A stretch of 64,000 nucleotides of DNA from Anas platyrhynchos (lineage: Eukaryota; Chordata; Aves; Anseriformes; Anatidae): positions 49,515,501-49,579,500 of the forward strand of contig NC_092591.1 of the NCBI RefSeq assembly GCF_047663525.1, in the 5' to 3' direction. Both the position numbers and the translations under genes were made by a program. The notes under the pieces were generated by a model. That model ran no database searches. It had not been told where the DNA came from and was given only the letters and a program-made list of their open reading frames with translations. Below are positions 1 through 12,700 of the stretch, piece after piece; the stretch's first letter is position 1, and the number at the start of each line of letters is the position of its first letter.

Positions 1-835
1 ATGCAACTTTGGCAAAATTGAAATGTTTTGTCGGAACATGTTGATATTGAGGAAACGTTCAATCCAAACAAAGGAGACCATTGCATTTGGATTTGATCTC
101 TGTGTCATGTTTTGGTTTGCCTTTTCTATTAGTACATGCTACTGATTTTACCTGTCTTCAGCTCATATTTAATAGCCGTATACTTCATTTTTCCTAATAT
201 TCTTCTTGCAAAATGTATCAATACTATCCAAAGGAAACATTTAATGGTTCTACACCAGATCTCCTCAATTTCATTTCTGTAGTGAACTTTCAAAATGTGG
301 ATCATTTTCAAAATGTGAAGGGTAAAAATTGGCATTTTCTGCAGAGTAGAAACCCAAGTATCTCAAAGGCTTTGACAAATACCTACAGCTGTTTGTAAAG
401 CTCTCAGGCATGTTGAGCAACCTCAAAAATTTGTGAGCAGTAGCCAATGGAAACCTTGAGTAATTTACTGCAGTGGAAAATCCATTACGCCTTCAGGTGG
501 TCTTTCATGGGATGAATTCCTTTATCCAGACATCTCTCTAGGTTATCCTTGTCTAACAACCTATAGACTTTTAACTGTGAACAGTTTTTGTAGTATCTGT
601 GCACCTTCCGTATAAAACAATACCGATGTGTTCATTACCGTCTTTTTCTCTAAATCTCTTAACACGGATGCAAACATACCCAGTGAGATTGCTGATGTAA
701 GAAGACATGAGACAGATGCCAAGATTTTGGCGATTACGGCACACAGCCCTACTCAGAACATAGTATTTAAAGTTCATTTTGCACTTAGCTGCCACTCGAT
801 TTTCTGCGTGACAGTGGAACTGATGCTAACTGCGA
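1..835. other. Unique non-coding DNA upstream of a CR1 element
   Basis: This is AT-rich, non-repetitive sequence. The short open frames here lack recognisable domains, codon bias and flanking splice signals. I see no gene. The 5' end of the following CR1 element is hard to place and could begin anywhere from about 840 to 940. Confidence 0.5.
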
Positions 836-939
836 ATTTCCTTCAGAGCACAGCCACCTGTTTTGGCGTGGAGACCTCCACAGGGTGCAATATGGATATC
901 TGTCTGCTCCACGGCCTGCTGGAGAATCTCCCCTCTGCC

Positions 940-1458
940 ATGGAGTGTGCCCAGGTGGTCAACAAGGCCAACGGCATCCTGGCTTGTATCAGGAATAGTG
1001 TGGCTAGCAGGACCAGGAAGGTGATCATTCTCCTGTAATCTGCTCTGGTGAGGCTGCACCTCAAGTACTGTGTTCAGCCTTGGGCCCCTCAGTACAAGAA
1101 GGACGTCAAGGCCATGGAACATGTCCAGAGTAGGGCTACAAAGCTGGTGAAGGGCCTGGAGCACAAGTCCTGTCAGGAGCGGCTGAGGGAACTGGGGTTG
1201 TTTAGTCTGGAGAAGAGGAGGCTCGGGAGAGACCTCATTGCTCTCTGCAGATACCTGAAAGGAAGAGGTGGGGAGCTGGGGGTCAGCCTCTTCTCACAGG
1301 TAACTAGCGATAGGACTAGAGGGAATGGCCTCAAGTTGTGCCAGGGGAGGTTCAGGTAGGAAATTAGGAGACGTTTCTTCTCAGAAAGAGCAGTCAGGCA
1401 CTGGAATGGATTACCCAGAGGAGCGGTGCTGTCACCATCCCTGGGGGTGTTCAAACAG
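940..1458 (+). mobile_element. LINE CR1, 5'-truncated, C-terminal part of ORF2 (dead copy)
   Basis: The + strand reads as the C-terminal end of the CR1 ORF2 reverse transcriptase protein. Recognisable pieces in order are KANGILACIRNSVASRTR (about 965-1017), [40 protein letters not shown] and RHWNGLPRG. All lie in one frame with no frameshift, broken by only two nonsense codons: TAA at 1036-1038 and TAG at 1357-1359. The readable CR1 protein stops at about 1458, where a tandem repeat takes over. The element's 3' tail reappears at 1868-1927. CR1 copies are typically 5'-truncated in this way. The copy cannot be active because it is truncated and carries stops. Confidence 0.92.
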
Positions 1459-1866
1459 GCTGGAACCAGCTGGAACTGAGGGGGACAGACTGGAACTGAC
1501 TGGAACTGAGGGCAACCGACTGGAACTGACTGGAACTGGCTGAGGGGAACTGGATGGAACCGGCTGGAACCAGCTGGAACTGACTAGAACTGAGGGGAAC
1601 CGGCTGGAACTGGCTGGAACCATCTGGAACTGAGGAGAATTGGTTGGAACTGGCTGGAATGATCTGGAACTTGCTGGAACTGAGGGGAACTGCCTGGAAC
1701 TGACTGGAATTGACTGGAACCAGCTGGAACTCTGGAACTGACTGGAACCAGCTGGAACTGCCTAGAACCATCTGGAACCATCTGGAACTGAGGGGAACTG
1801 GTTGGAACTGTGAGGAACTGACTGGAACCAGATGGAACCAGCTGGAACTGACTGGAACTGGCTGGA
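1459..1866. repeat. Minisatellite of ~10-bp CTGGAACTGA-like units inside the CR1 3' region
   Basis: About 40 diverged copies of a roughly 10-bp unit occur here. The commonest variants are CTGGAACTGA, CTGGAACCAG and CTGAGGGGAA. The array starts directly after the last CR1 coding codons and ends at the CR1 3' tail, so it occupies the place of the last CR1 codons and the short 3' UTR. Open frames on both strands through the array are products of the repeat and not genes. Confidence 0.9.
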
Positions 1867-1927
1867 ACTGGACTCGATGATCTTGAGGTCTCTTCCAACC
1901 TAGAAATTCAGTGATTCTGTGATTCTG
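1867..1927 (+). mobile_element. CR1 3' tail with octamer repeats
   Basis: The segment GGACTCGATGATCTTGAGG followed by TCTTCCAACCT and two direct copies of an ATTCTGTG octamer is the characteristic 3' terminus of CR1 elements. It belongs to the same element as 940-1458 and is separated from it by the minisatellite. Confidence 0.88.
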
Positions 1928-2155
1928 TGAATTGACTGAATCTGAGGGGAACCAGCTGGAACTGACTGGAACCGGCTGGAACTGACTGGAGCTGGCTGGA
2001 ACCAGAGGGAACTGAGGAGAACTGGTTGGAACTGGCTGGAATGATCTGGAACTGCCTGGAACTGACTGGAATTGACTGGAACCAGCTAGAACCATCTGGA
2101 ACTGACTGGAACCAGCTGGAACTGAGGGGAACTGACGGGAACTGGTTGGAACTGG
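1928..2155. repeat. Second block of the ~10-bp minisatellite, beyond the CR1 tail
   Basis: The same CTGGAACTGA-type units resume immediately after the CR1 octamers and continue to about 2155. A sub-block beginning near 2009 repeats the unit order seen from about 1625 in the first array, with about 20 bp missing. The two blocks are therefore related by duplication and did not arise independently. Confidence 0.88.
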
Positions 2156-2425
2156 TCCTGTCTAGCACAGTACAACCTTGGCTGCTCCTCACAGAAACCG
2201 TCCTGCAGCCCCTGCTACCAGCACCTCACTGGGGACAGTCATTTAGTTTCCACACAGGACTATATGTCATAGTAGCTCCTGTTCCCCACCTCCATAGTCA
2301 GCTCTTGTAAAAGGTGAAGAAAGAAAGGGAGACAAGTGGAGAATCCTCTGTGGCCATTGCAGTGACAGTCTACAGCAGGCTGAAAACAAAGTTATGACAA
2401 GCTGACTAAAGCTTTCCCCTGTGTT

Positions 2426-2427
<2 letters not shown>

Positions 2428-2457
<30 letters not shown>

Positions 2458-2460
2458 TTT
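2428..2460. repeat. Poly(T) and (TTA)n microsatellite
   Basis: A T-run is followed by about six TTA units and a further T-run. It is a simple repeat with no gene context. Confidence 0.9.
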
Positions 2461-5397
2461 TCTCCATTACTTCTCACCCAGACAACTGGAGCTCAACACT
2501 CTCCTCTGTGTTTAAGAAAAAAAAAAAAGAATTCCTCCAAAACAGATGAAAACAGAGGGCCCTTACCCCTTCACAAAGAAACATGATTTTTAATGTATAT
2601 CAAATCATAAATAGTTCATTTCATACCCTGTCATTTCTAATAAACAATGAAAATATTTAACCTAGTAAGTCATTTTAAGACTGAAAATTGGCTTATAGAT
2701 ACCTCAGGTTTAGCTGAAACTGAGGGGGAGCCCCACGAGGACTCAGACCCAAATCTGTTGTTGGTGTGTGAAGTCGAGAAATCCCAGAGCGTTGAACAAG
2801 GCTGAATACAGGGAATCAAAGAGTTAAGGACAAGCATAGAGCACCTAATACATAGGTTTTTCATAAAGGCCAGAACCATTGGGGGAAAAATAGCCACAAG
2901 GGCCACAAGTATTTGTTTATCTGAGCCAGTTGCTGTGGCAAGTCATTCAATATGGTGGAAAAGGAGTAGCTGAGGTTGTGCCTCTGTCCTGTGTAAGGAG
3001 CAGCTCTGCAGGGACACCTTCACTTTTAAGATGGAAAAGAGGTATTTCTATTTTATGGAGGACTGGGATAAGGAATGGGAAAGCTAACCAACTGATCTTT
3101 GATATCTCTTATTTTTCTTGTCTCTGAGGGAAGTTAATTATGCTCACCAGGGAATATAATCACACTCAGTGTTATTCTAGAGTGCTTCATTTAGCCCTTT
3201 GCAAAATCAAGTTGCATTGGTTGATCCACTGCATCTATAGAGAATGGCTTGTCAGTCAAAAAAGTGAATTCACACATGATCCCATAGATTTTACATGATC
3301 AAGTAGATATATTCTATTTACACTGGTTGTTTGATGAGACGTAGCTTTAGCTCTGGGCAACTTCCACAGTGCTCCTGAATGCACTTATTGCATTCCTATT
3401 AAGATGCAGAGACCAAACCAGGCAAATCACACCAGCCAAATATTTCAGGCTTTATGTAATTCTCCACGAAAGAAAGCTAAAAGCTCTTAGCCATGTGTCT
3501 GTGCTGCTGAGGAATCTCACTCTAGCATTTGGCTGCAGTGTTTGTATCTGCCCTATTGCTGAACATACTTAAGTACAGGTTTGAAAATTGCATTCCACTG
3601 ACACTGAATTGTAAAACAGATCTGCAAAAATTGATAGAGTTAATGTATCTCCTAGTCATTATAAACTTCCTAGCAACTCACTTCAACCTAGAGTAAGACA
3701 AGTGCTTTGATAATTAATCAGTTAGCCACCAGATTAATAGTTAATGTGTAATTAATACCACTGACTTCTAATAATCCACCATGAAAAACATGAGACATGA
3801 AAACGCTGTGTGATTCAGTCTGTAAGAAGAGCAAGAATGCCACCATTTTATAGGGGAGAAAAATTGAGGAGCTGAGGTTCATACCTTGTAGCCGTGCCGG
3901 AATGAGTTCACCCCTGTTTGGTACTTAAAGCTCTAGATTGTTCTGCTTGAGATGACTCAGTGAAGAATAATTAGGGATGGATGTACAGTTCTGAATAAAA
4001 TCAATTTTGGTTTGAAATAAAATCACTGTTTCAGAGCCAGAAGGGCTTTTTTTTTTTTTTTTCGATAAAAGTTTAGTGAACTTTTTATTTCCCTTCACAA
4101 GGCATCCTTCTTACACAAATATTTTGAGCCCATTTCTCTCTCTTCTCACAGGCAAGATTCCCACTGAAACTAGTAGAGTCTTCTGCAAGAGAAAGAGTTT
4201 GAATCACCCAAGCTCAAATGTGCTCCTAGCAGAGTCAGTGGAGTTAGGTCTTGAACTTAGTGTCTGCCCAGTAAAGCCCAACATACTTGAACAAAATCTG
4301 AAGAAACCATTTGTGAGACATTGTAAAAGAAAATGGACCCTCTAAAAGGCTAGAAAGGGCTTGTGTCTCACAGGAGAAATAAAGTTCAAATGAAACTCAG
4401 ACTTGGAGCTTTAAGAGTAGCAGCAACAGCAGTTAATGAAAGATTAGCAGTAATGTTTTATTCCTTCCCTCAAATCATTGTTGTTGAATGAGGGAGCCCT
4501 TTCAGAGGAGAAATTACAAAGCGTTTGCCTTTAAAACACTGCTTTTAATAGAAATCACAGACCTTACTATAACATCCGAGGAACATTTTATAAGTTTCTG
4601 GGAATATTTAGAGTATACTTTGCCCTTTTAGTTTCAAGTTCTGCCAAATGTGTGCAATGCAATATCAAGCACTTATAAACCACAGTAGAACTGTGGCAGC
4701 CTTCCTGCACAGGCACCTGCAGGCAAGGGCACTTTGTGGGGCTTTTTCTGACCTAAGCTCCACAACTTATTCCCAGCTCTTTGTGGGATGTTAATCCTCA
4801 GTGACTGAAGCATCACAGTCAAAGAAAGCAAATTGGATGAGAATGGGAGAAGCCAAAAGAGCAAGGAACTGTAGTGCCAGCACACATTACAGCTCCTGAC
4901 CTAATGGGACTTGTAATGGCAATAGTAAAGCTCATATTTGTTAAAAAGATTTTGTCAGGAAAACTGAGGTAAAATTTATAATTCCGATTATGTTTCTGGG
5001 CAGGTGATCAACAAAATATGGCCAGAAAAATATGACTACTTAATGGCACCTAACAAGCAGTATGTTTTTTGTTTTGTTTTGTGTTGTTCTTTCAGTTGGT
5101 ACTACATGTCTTAGTCTGTCTGTCTGTGGGTTTTTTTCAGTAATCCTTCTGTGTTTCACTTTTGTATATAGTCTATGATGATCTTCACCATAGCAATGGG
5201 TAAAAAAAAAAAAGAGTCAGGTGGAAGATTTGGTTTGAAACTAAAACTAGCCATTAGTCAAGCCTACTTATCAATCAGTCAGACACTGATGTTACACTCT
5301 AAGGAGGTAACAGGAAAGGGTTGCAGTTACATCTTTCCCTACATGAAGATGAACTATCTGTAGATTCAGTTGTTGTTATGATACATATTTTGCTTCA

Positions 5398-5441
5398 TAG
5401 GTTAATAAATAAGGTTTTGTAGGTTAACAAATAAGACTTTT
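5398..5441. repeat. 22-bp tandem duplication
   Basis: The copy starting TAGGTTAATAAATAAGG at 5398 is followed by a second diverged copy starting TAGGTTAACAAATAAG at 5420. The repeat period is 22 bp. Confidence 0.7.
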
Positions 5442-6099
5442 AATCTGTACAGTAGGCTCAAACTGATCACCAATACAACAACGACACAGAACATTAGCAA
5501 CTGCTTTTGTTTGTTTGTTTGAAGTTGGACATTTGATAATCATGCTAACATGTGAGCCAATGTGGAAGCCAAGAAAATGACACATTTTTGAGTCAGAGAT
5601 CTAATGATGCTCAACCTGGAAAGCTCAGCCTAGCACTGCAACATGATGTCCAGCCAGAAAAATATTTACATGAAATAAAGTTCAGAAAAATGTATGTTGG
5701 AAGCAATTGGTGGAAGGCCAGCTTTTCAGAGGTGCTGATTGTCTGCATTTCCAAACTGGAAGTGTAGAATTGCAGCACTTCTTGAAATGTGATTCAGAAT
5801 GAGATGTAACTGCATTGCAGTTAGATAATAAGTGATGTAAGACCTGAGTAGTGCTACCTTACAAATTAAGAGCTTAGTCTGAAGCGCAGGTTTTTTGTGA
5901 TCTCCTTTTCTCCTTTCATTGATCCCTATTAAAGCTGAAATTAAGGCTCAATTTCTGTCCCTGTAGGTTGAATTTGCCAAAATGTCCTTATGAATGTTCT
6001 ATGAAGAAATCAAGCTAGGAACAACTGTAAAATTCTAATTACAAAGAGTAATGAAATCATTCACCCTTTATATAGTTGCCTTATATGTGGTACAAGTAA

Positions 6100-6719
6100 A
6101 TAATCAACAAATGTGCAGTAACGTATCATTATCTGTTTCCTCCTGATGCATCCTTTGGGAGTTCTGCCATCAATCACTTAATACCGTCTTCTGCTAATCG
6201 CTATGCAGTTTTTCCGTTCTTCTCCCTTGATTGACTTGACTGACCTTGATGAAAAGGGTGGACCTGAAGAAGATGACAAAGACAATAAAAATGTACCCAT
6301 TCAGAAAGACAGAGTAAGATTGCTAAAATTGAAAGGAGAAGCAACTGAGATCTTTCAGAGCAGTAACCCATTCATAGAGTAACAGGACAAGGTCACCGGG
6401 GTATTGCAAAATTTGATCTCATGATATGAAATGATATACTGATCAAAATCTCAGGCCATTATGCAGCCATCTCTTGAATTTTATTTTAAAATTCATCAGC
6501 ATCAACTACTGCAAAACCATGTGCTGAAAGGCAAGTCACTGAGATGAAGCATCTCATTCACCTCTTCTGTCTGTCAGACACTGAAGTGGCAGTTGACAGT
6601 CCTGATGATCCTGCTTCCACATATGTATTCTCCCTGTCATCCTTGTCATCTTTGAACTCTGGCATGCCAGACTACTATTGATTTTTCACTTAAAAACACA
6701 GAAGACAAAAAAAAAAAAA
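6100..6719 (+). pseudogene. Possible decayed coding fragment, perhaps a retrocopy (unidentified)
   Basis: Three open stretches follow one another on the + strand and have protein-like composition. Frame A is open at 6100-6231. Frame B is open at 6182-6379 and contains SSPLIDLTDLDEKG and an acidic run GGPEEDDKD. It reads on past a TAA at 6380-6382 for 13 more codons (QDKVTGVLQNLIS). Frame C, the same frame as A, is open at 6490-6678 and ends in SLSSLNSGMPDYY before a TGA at 6679. A run of about 14 A residues begins 24 bases after that stop, as in a processed transcript end. I recognise no family, and there is no AATAAA ahead of the A-run. Chance open frames in AT-rich DNA are the main alternative. 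Confidence 0.25.
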
Positions 6720-9700
6720 TCATAGAAAGTGTTTCCTGCTAAATTTCCTTTTATTATATTTTAGGCCTTGATATCAGGATATGAATGAGACAGATAATAT
6801 GTTGCAACATACTGTCCATGAGTAAATTTAAACCGTGTAATTCCTAAGCACACATCCCACCCACTACCCTTAAATTAATTCTTATAGGAAAAGCTGTCTT
6901 GCAATCTGTCAAATCACTGTCACACTTCTCAGGAATGCTTACCCTGTGGGTAGTAGGATATGTTTATATCAGGAAATCCCCCTTGGCATATCTAATGCAA
7001 CAGAAAAAAATGTGTCTTAGTATAATTCTGTTATTTATAGCTATGTAAATGAAAGCCAATGAGGTTTAGATAATTTATAAGCTGCTAATCAAGGAAAAAG
7101 ACTCTATGCACAAAGCCCACAAGCTAAAAAGTTTGTTCAAGTTAATGGAAGACTTTGTATAGCTCATAAGGCCTCTGTTTAAAATAGCCATGAAGATACT
7201 TACACAATACTGATTGCAGTGGTATTTTAAGCTCTGACTTAGCAAAGACTTCAGCATGCGCTTAACTTTGTTTAAATCAGTAGTTTTACTGAACTCAGCA
7301 GGGCTAAATTACATAATTTTAAGTCTTTGAAGCCTAAAGGTCTTAGCGTGTAACTGAAATTCAGGGAAGTGACAATGCCAGAAGTCACATGAAGTCTCTC
7401 TGCCTGAGTCCTGGGCTCCCTGAGCCTCCCACACCTCTGGAGTCTATCATCACAGCAGTTGCTACCCCAAGCAGCAGACAGGCTCTCCTTTTGCAACACG
7501 TTGCCTGCTTAATACAGAGAATAAAAAGAAAGAGATTCCATCAGACCAGATTTCCCACAATGAGTTAACAACAGACTGGCACTGGACTATTCACTGCGTT
7601 GTAGACACTGAAAGAGTGACAGGAGTTTCTAAATAAGACAGCCTTCAGCATTCATTGTTAATAGGCATATCAGGGTTTTCAGTAAATATTTATGTAGCGG
7701 CCTCCAGGATTAGAAATCAACACTGACGCTTCCCTTTAAAGATTGAAAACCTCAGTTGAAGCAAAGTGAAAGATTTTGCTATACCATTGTCTCTCCCCTG
7801 GACTGTTAGCATTTAGTGGTGTGCATGCTGACAGAGAGGGTATTGATTTTTTTACTTCAAACATTTCTTCATAGAAGAGAAGCAACAAAGAGGGGTAGAA
7901 AAGAAATAATAGTGATTCTTGTTTTCTTCAGCAGCACTTCGATCTTACAAGTTTAAGCAGTAAAAGAAAGGAATAGCCTATTCCATTCCAGTCTGTCCTG
8001 CTAGAGAATCCACATTTCTACATCCTTGTTATTACCTCTCTGTCTTGAAACCACGGTGTGTGTGCCTACTGACAGCACAGCTTTAAACTTCTGATATCCA
8101 TTCATGGGTCCCTGAGATCTTTTGAAAGTTCTGTTGCACTATGACACACAATATCATGCAAGGAGAGAAAAGTCTACGTGGAAATGTCTATTTCAAGTAG
8201 CCTAAAACACTGCAGGAAGGACCACAGAAAAGCCAGCCTTGGATCCAGTAGAGAATTTTAGTTTGTCCTAAAAGAGTATTTTAGGAATACATGGTCCTGT
8301 AGATGCTGGCAATGGTGCTCTGGTTGTACCTCAAGCCATGTCTGGTTGCTCACCCTGTAGTGGATAAATCCCCTGGAGCAGTTGTGGGGTCATCCTTTGC
8401 AGGCAGTATAGGCGTAGTTAATATGAGCACACCTCTTCAAATAACTTGGTCACCTAGATCCGTGTGACTACAGGCTAGACTGCAAATGAAATATAATAAC
8501 TCTGTCTGTGTTACACGTGCTAACGAACCAGGAATTTCCCAAACACTGACAAAGCAAGCATTAGGAATTAATCTCCCGTGTGGGCTGTTTATGTTATAAC
8601 AATCCCAAACTGGTTTTCTATGCTTTCAGCCGTAGCCACTGTCAAGACAGGAACACAACTGAGTATATCCAGCCACTTGGTTTCTGATGGAAATTCTTCT
8701 CTTGCTGATGTTCTGGAGATTTGTTTCTCAAACATCTTTTCAAAATGTTTTGGTTTGTTAAAATTTGTGAACTATGCATTTTTCCTGAGTCACCTAGCAA
8801 GCACTGGCTTTTAGACAATTATCTTGCAACAGCGGCATCTCAAGGCCCTAGCAATACCAGCACTTTGAAATGGATAGGTAGTATACATGTGCAGCTTTTA
8901 CCCCAACCTAATCTAGAGAATTTACATGAGGACTGCACGCCATACAAGAAAGTAAAATGCAAAGTCCGGAAACTTTCATGGGATGTATTTTGCTGGTTTG
9001 GTTTGCCATTCAAAATATTGACCTCTTCTGCAGTGTATAGGTGCCAGAAGGCTGGCAGGTAAGTACCACGTGAGGATCTGGCCTTCAGTGCACTGGATTT
9101 TCCAGTGCTTCTTGGCCATTTTATCAGGGTACAGCCTTTCTGGCCAGCACAGATGAACTACATTAAATGTTTTATGATTTTCTCGACCAAAACAAGCCAC
9201 AGGGGTTACAGTGAAAACAAATAAAAGGGAACAACAAGATACAGATAAGAGAGTTCTGCATATTCCTGGGTATGGATGGAGTGTCTTTAGCATTATATCA
9301 TCCCTTTCCTCCATGTGATAAAAACTAAGGTGGAACCAGAGCTTTCTTTTACAGCCCCTTCCTTTAAAGTATGGCATGTCAACTGCAAAAAGAGGAGAAA
9401 AATATTAATTAGGAAAGCTTAATCAATAGCACTCCAAAATAAGTTGGTGAGACTTTTTTTTTCCTCTGTACATAGGCACAGAGTAAACAGGTTAATCAGT
9501 TTAAGATTCTTGTATAAGGTCACAGTGCTCGGTATGATTTACTGGAGATGAAATTTGGCAGGCAATATGTTCATAATATGATCTAATCATGTTTGGTAGT
9601 GTGGGGAGGGAAATAAAGAAATTGGCTGAGAGGACTGCTTAAAAATTGGCAACCCTGCAAATACTGTGACTTCTCTATGGAAATCTCATCAGAATGATGA

Positions 9701-12700
9701 GCCAGCCAGCTTTTCAGAGCCTGTCCAGAATTTTTCCTTTCAAAATATTTGTGCATGAGTGATAATGGATACCTCCTATTACTGGATGGCTCTTGCAGTG
9801 CACTTCAGGACTGACCTGAAGTATCCCCTGCTATTTCAGTGTTGGACTCCAAACTGCTCTGCCAAAAAGCCACGCTCCTCAATCTCTCTTTTTCTCTAAG
9901 GTCTAGGGTTCATCAATTCGTTGGAATATTGTCACATAAATGCAGTCAGGCCACATGAGATTGCATAGTGTCCTGCCCCCAGAAATGACCAGGACCATAT
10001 ATTTCAATAGACAAAGACAATAAAATCATTTGGATAATCTGCTCCAGCCCACAGTCCCATCCTGTTCTCCACTGATAAAGATTAATTCAAGCTCTAAAGT
10101 GTTTATAGTTTACCAATTGCAATCCTGACCTCTGGCTACCTACCGGTGTGTCCAGTAACCCTTTTAAGTTTGCTAAGATTTTGCTCCCAGGGGCATGCTG
10201 TGGAAAAGATCCATTATGTCCATCAGAAAAGAACATTTGTTCCTTCTCCTTCTTCCTTTCTCTCAGACAGTTTTGACCTACACACCTTGTTTCTCAGACA
10301 TAACAGCTTAAATTTCTTTCTCTCCTTCCATAAGGCACCTCAGAAAGGGCTGCGGGGAAGTCTCGGCCACCAGCTCCTCTCTATTCACTGATTTATGCTC
10401 ATGGAAATTCACTTGATTTCTGCCCTGCAGTGGCATTGCTATTCCAAGCCCAGAGCTCCTCACAGTTCACATGTGGCTACCACTGCCCCCATCTGCTGTT
10501 CCCCTCAGATGTTCCTGCTGAACTTCTGTCTCCACCTGTGCAATTCCCCATTATTTCCATGGTGGACCTCACTGTCAAGCAGTGTGAGCAATGATGCCAC
10601 AGGCCATTGCCAAATTTTACCATAGGGCTCACGATTTCTTTCCTCTCTTCATGCACTTTTTCCTCATATGCTCAAATACTCATTTGAGGTCCCGTTGCAC
10701 AATCACTAGAAGATGTCTGACATTTTTGCACCAAAATAATTGGTCAGGTTAAAAATGAAAAATTGTAGTACCACAGTCACTAAAGAATGATTCATCATTC
10801 TGTAAAGTTTTGGCAACATGACAAAGGGCAAATGTTCAGGAAAAGAGAATATTTTCCCAGTGTTCGTAAAATGTTCAACAAAATAAATACAAACTCCCTG
10901 GAGATCACTGGCAATAAACATTTAATTTCAGCCTCCACAGAAATGCATCATCGTTTCTATTATTTTTTTGTAGTTCCCCGGGATAAGAAATCTATCTATG
11001 GAAGATTAATTTCTAGATAGTGGGTTTCTCATGAAAGGCATTTACCTTTTCTGTAGTCTCTTTGGACTCTTTGGAAACCAACATAGGGCCGTTCTGAACA
11101 TTAATTGCTGTGTAAAATAACTCCTGATTTATGAAAATACAACTAAATAGGTAGTGGGGCAGTGTAACAATGAGCTCTGTAACACGTTCTGCGAGGACCT
11201 TTGCTTGAGGCAGGAACCCAGGGTTGGAGCAGCTGTCTCTGTCTCAGGCAGGAGCCCTGGTTCCCAGAACTGCTCCACCATGGAAAGTGGGCCCGGTGGT
11301 GGATCAGCAGGCGCCAGCCAGAAACATAAAGTGTTGGTCATTAAACCCAACAGATAGCTTGGCTGAGGGAAATGCTGTTGGAGGATGGGCTGGCTGCAAG
11401 TGTTCGTCAGCTCCTCCAGCTCCTTCACGAGAGGGAGAAGGGAAGTGGAAGATCCCTACCATCAAAGCAAAAGGTTATGGTCTGTAAAACTGAGGAATTC
11501 ACAAAGGGCAGGAAATCCTAGGAGGTGAGAGGATCAAAGAAACATGTTTTCACAGCAGAAGGGATTTTCTTAGTGTGGGGGAATAGCCAAAGTCAAAACA
11601 AACTGTTCTGTAGCGGGGAAGAAAAGAGTGAGTGAAAGGAACACTGTGCCTGAAGAACAACATCGCTCTCACTAGCTGTTCGAGTCAAATGCCTCTCAGA
11701 GAAAACTAAGATACAGGTATTCTTACAGGCATGTTTGACACGTTGTCCACTACTTTCTTGTACTTTTGTTTTTATTTAAGTCATTGTATTCTGCAAGATT
11801 TTACACCCTGAGAGTTTACTTTCCCTGCCATGGGAATTGACATGCAGGAGAAGAGGGCACCGCCAAGAGGTGCTTGCCTTCATGTGGCATGATGTTTCTG
11901 TCTGAATGGGTCCTTAAATGCCTCCTTGAACACGGACGGACTGAAATAAGTTCATCAGTCATGGCTGCAGTATCCCCAGGGGGAGAATTGTCATACCAAG
12001 ACCAAGTTCAAATTGATCTATCAAACGTGAGGCTTGCCAAAGCTCCAGAAGTGTAATTACCTTATATTCCTGATAGAAGGGATTAGCAGCTGTTTTGCCT
12101 TAACCTTTGCTTTTTTCCATCTCAACTAACTCAGCCTCTTTAAACAATTTGTTCTTGTGTAACATAGGGAAAAGTCATGATTAAAATCACATGGCTAATA
12201 ATTCAGCACAGTTCGCAGGAGGAGGAAAATTATTGATTAGGCCAAGTGATATAGCTGGAAAAAACAGCCAAGCTTTCAAGCACACAAGCGTGAGTGAGCC
12301 CAGAAGGCTGTCAGTTTTTCCCAGCCATATCATTTAATATAACAAGAGCTATTTCCTCTCTCTGGGAGCTGGCCTGGGTGGATCCGCCTGGGGCACAGTC
12401 TGGAGAATGCACTGGGAGAAAGGGAGCCCACCGATTGTCCCTAGCACCCCACTTCATACATTGGCACAGACTTGGGGGAAAAGTGCCGTGTAATTATCCA
12501 GTTACCTTGCAATCGCTCTTAATTCAAGCCAGAGTAGGATCAGCTAGAAATAAAATATTTATTCATGAGGTCCAAAACAGACTGTGCCATCAAAATGTTT
12601 ATAAAAGGTAAAGTTAAAGCAATGGAGGGAAAAACCTGCTTGAGATGCAGTAGGGAAGCGCTCCCTGTTTTGCCACCCCTCCCTTTCTCTCTGTCCTTCT

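Larger units (their letters stand above)
2156..6095. other. AT-rich intergenic DNA, no gene seen
   Basis: This is unique AT-rich sequence with a T-run and (TTA)n tract at 2428-2456, an A-run near 2516-2528, a T-run near 4047-4062, and a 22-bp direct duplication at 5398-5441. No open frame shows a recognisable protein or coding composition. Confidence 0.5.

Noticed and set aside
628..1038. 136-codon + strand frame
   Set aside because: Its second half is CR1 ORF2 and ends at a CR1 nonsense codon. The first half is unrelated unique DNA.
1432..2192. Overlapping Ser/Gln/Phe/Pro repeat proteins on the minus strand (up to 214 codons)
   Set aside because: Direct translation of the 10-bp minisatellite. 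The frames stay open only because the repeat unit lacks stops.
3845..3930. Possible MIR-like fragment (CCATTTTATAGGGGAG region)
   Set aside because: Similarity to the MIR core covers too few bases to separate from chance.
8976..9377. 133-codon minus-strand frame and a perfect CAG/GTAAGT donor on the opposite strand at 9057-9063
   Set aside because: The frame matches no family I know, and the donor has no credible exon upstream. Both are expected by chance at this scale.
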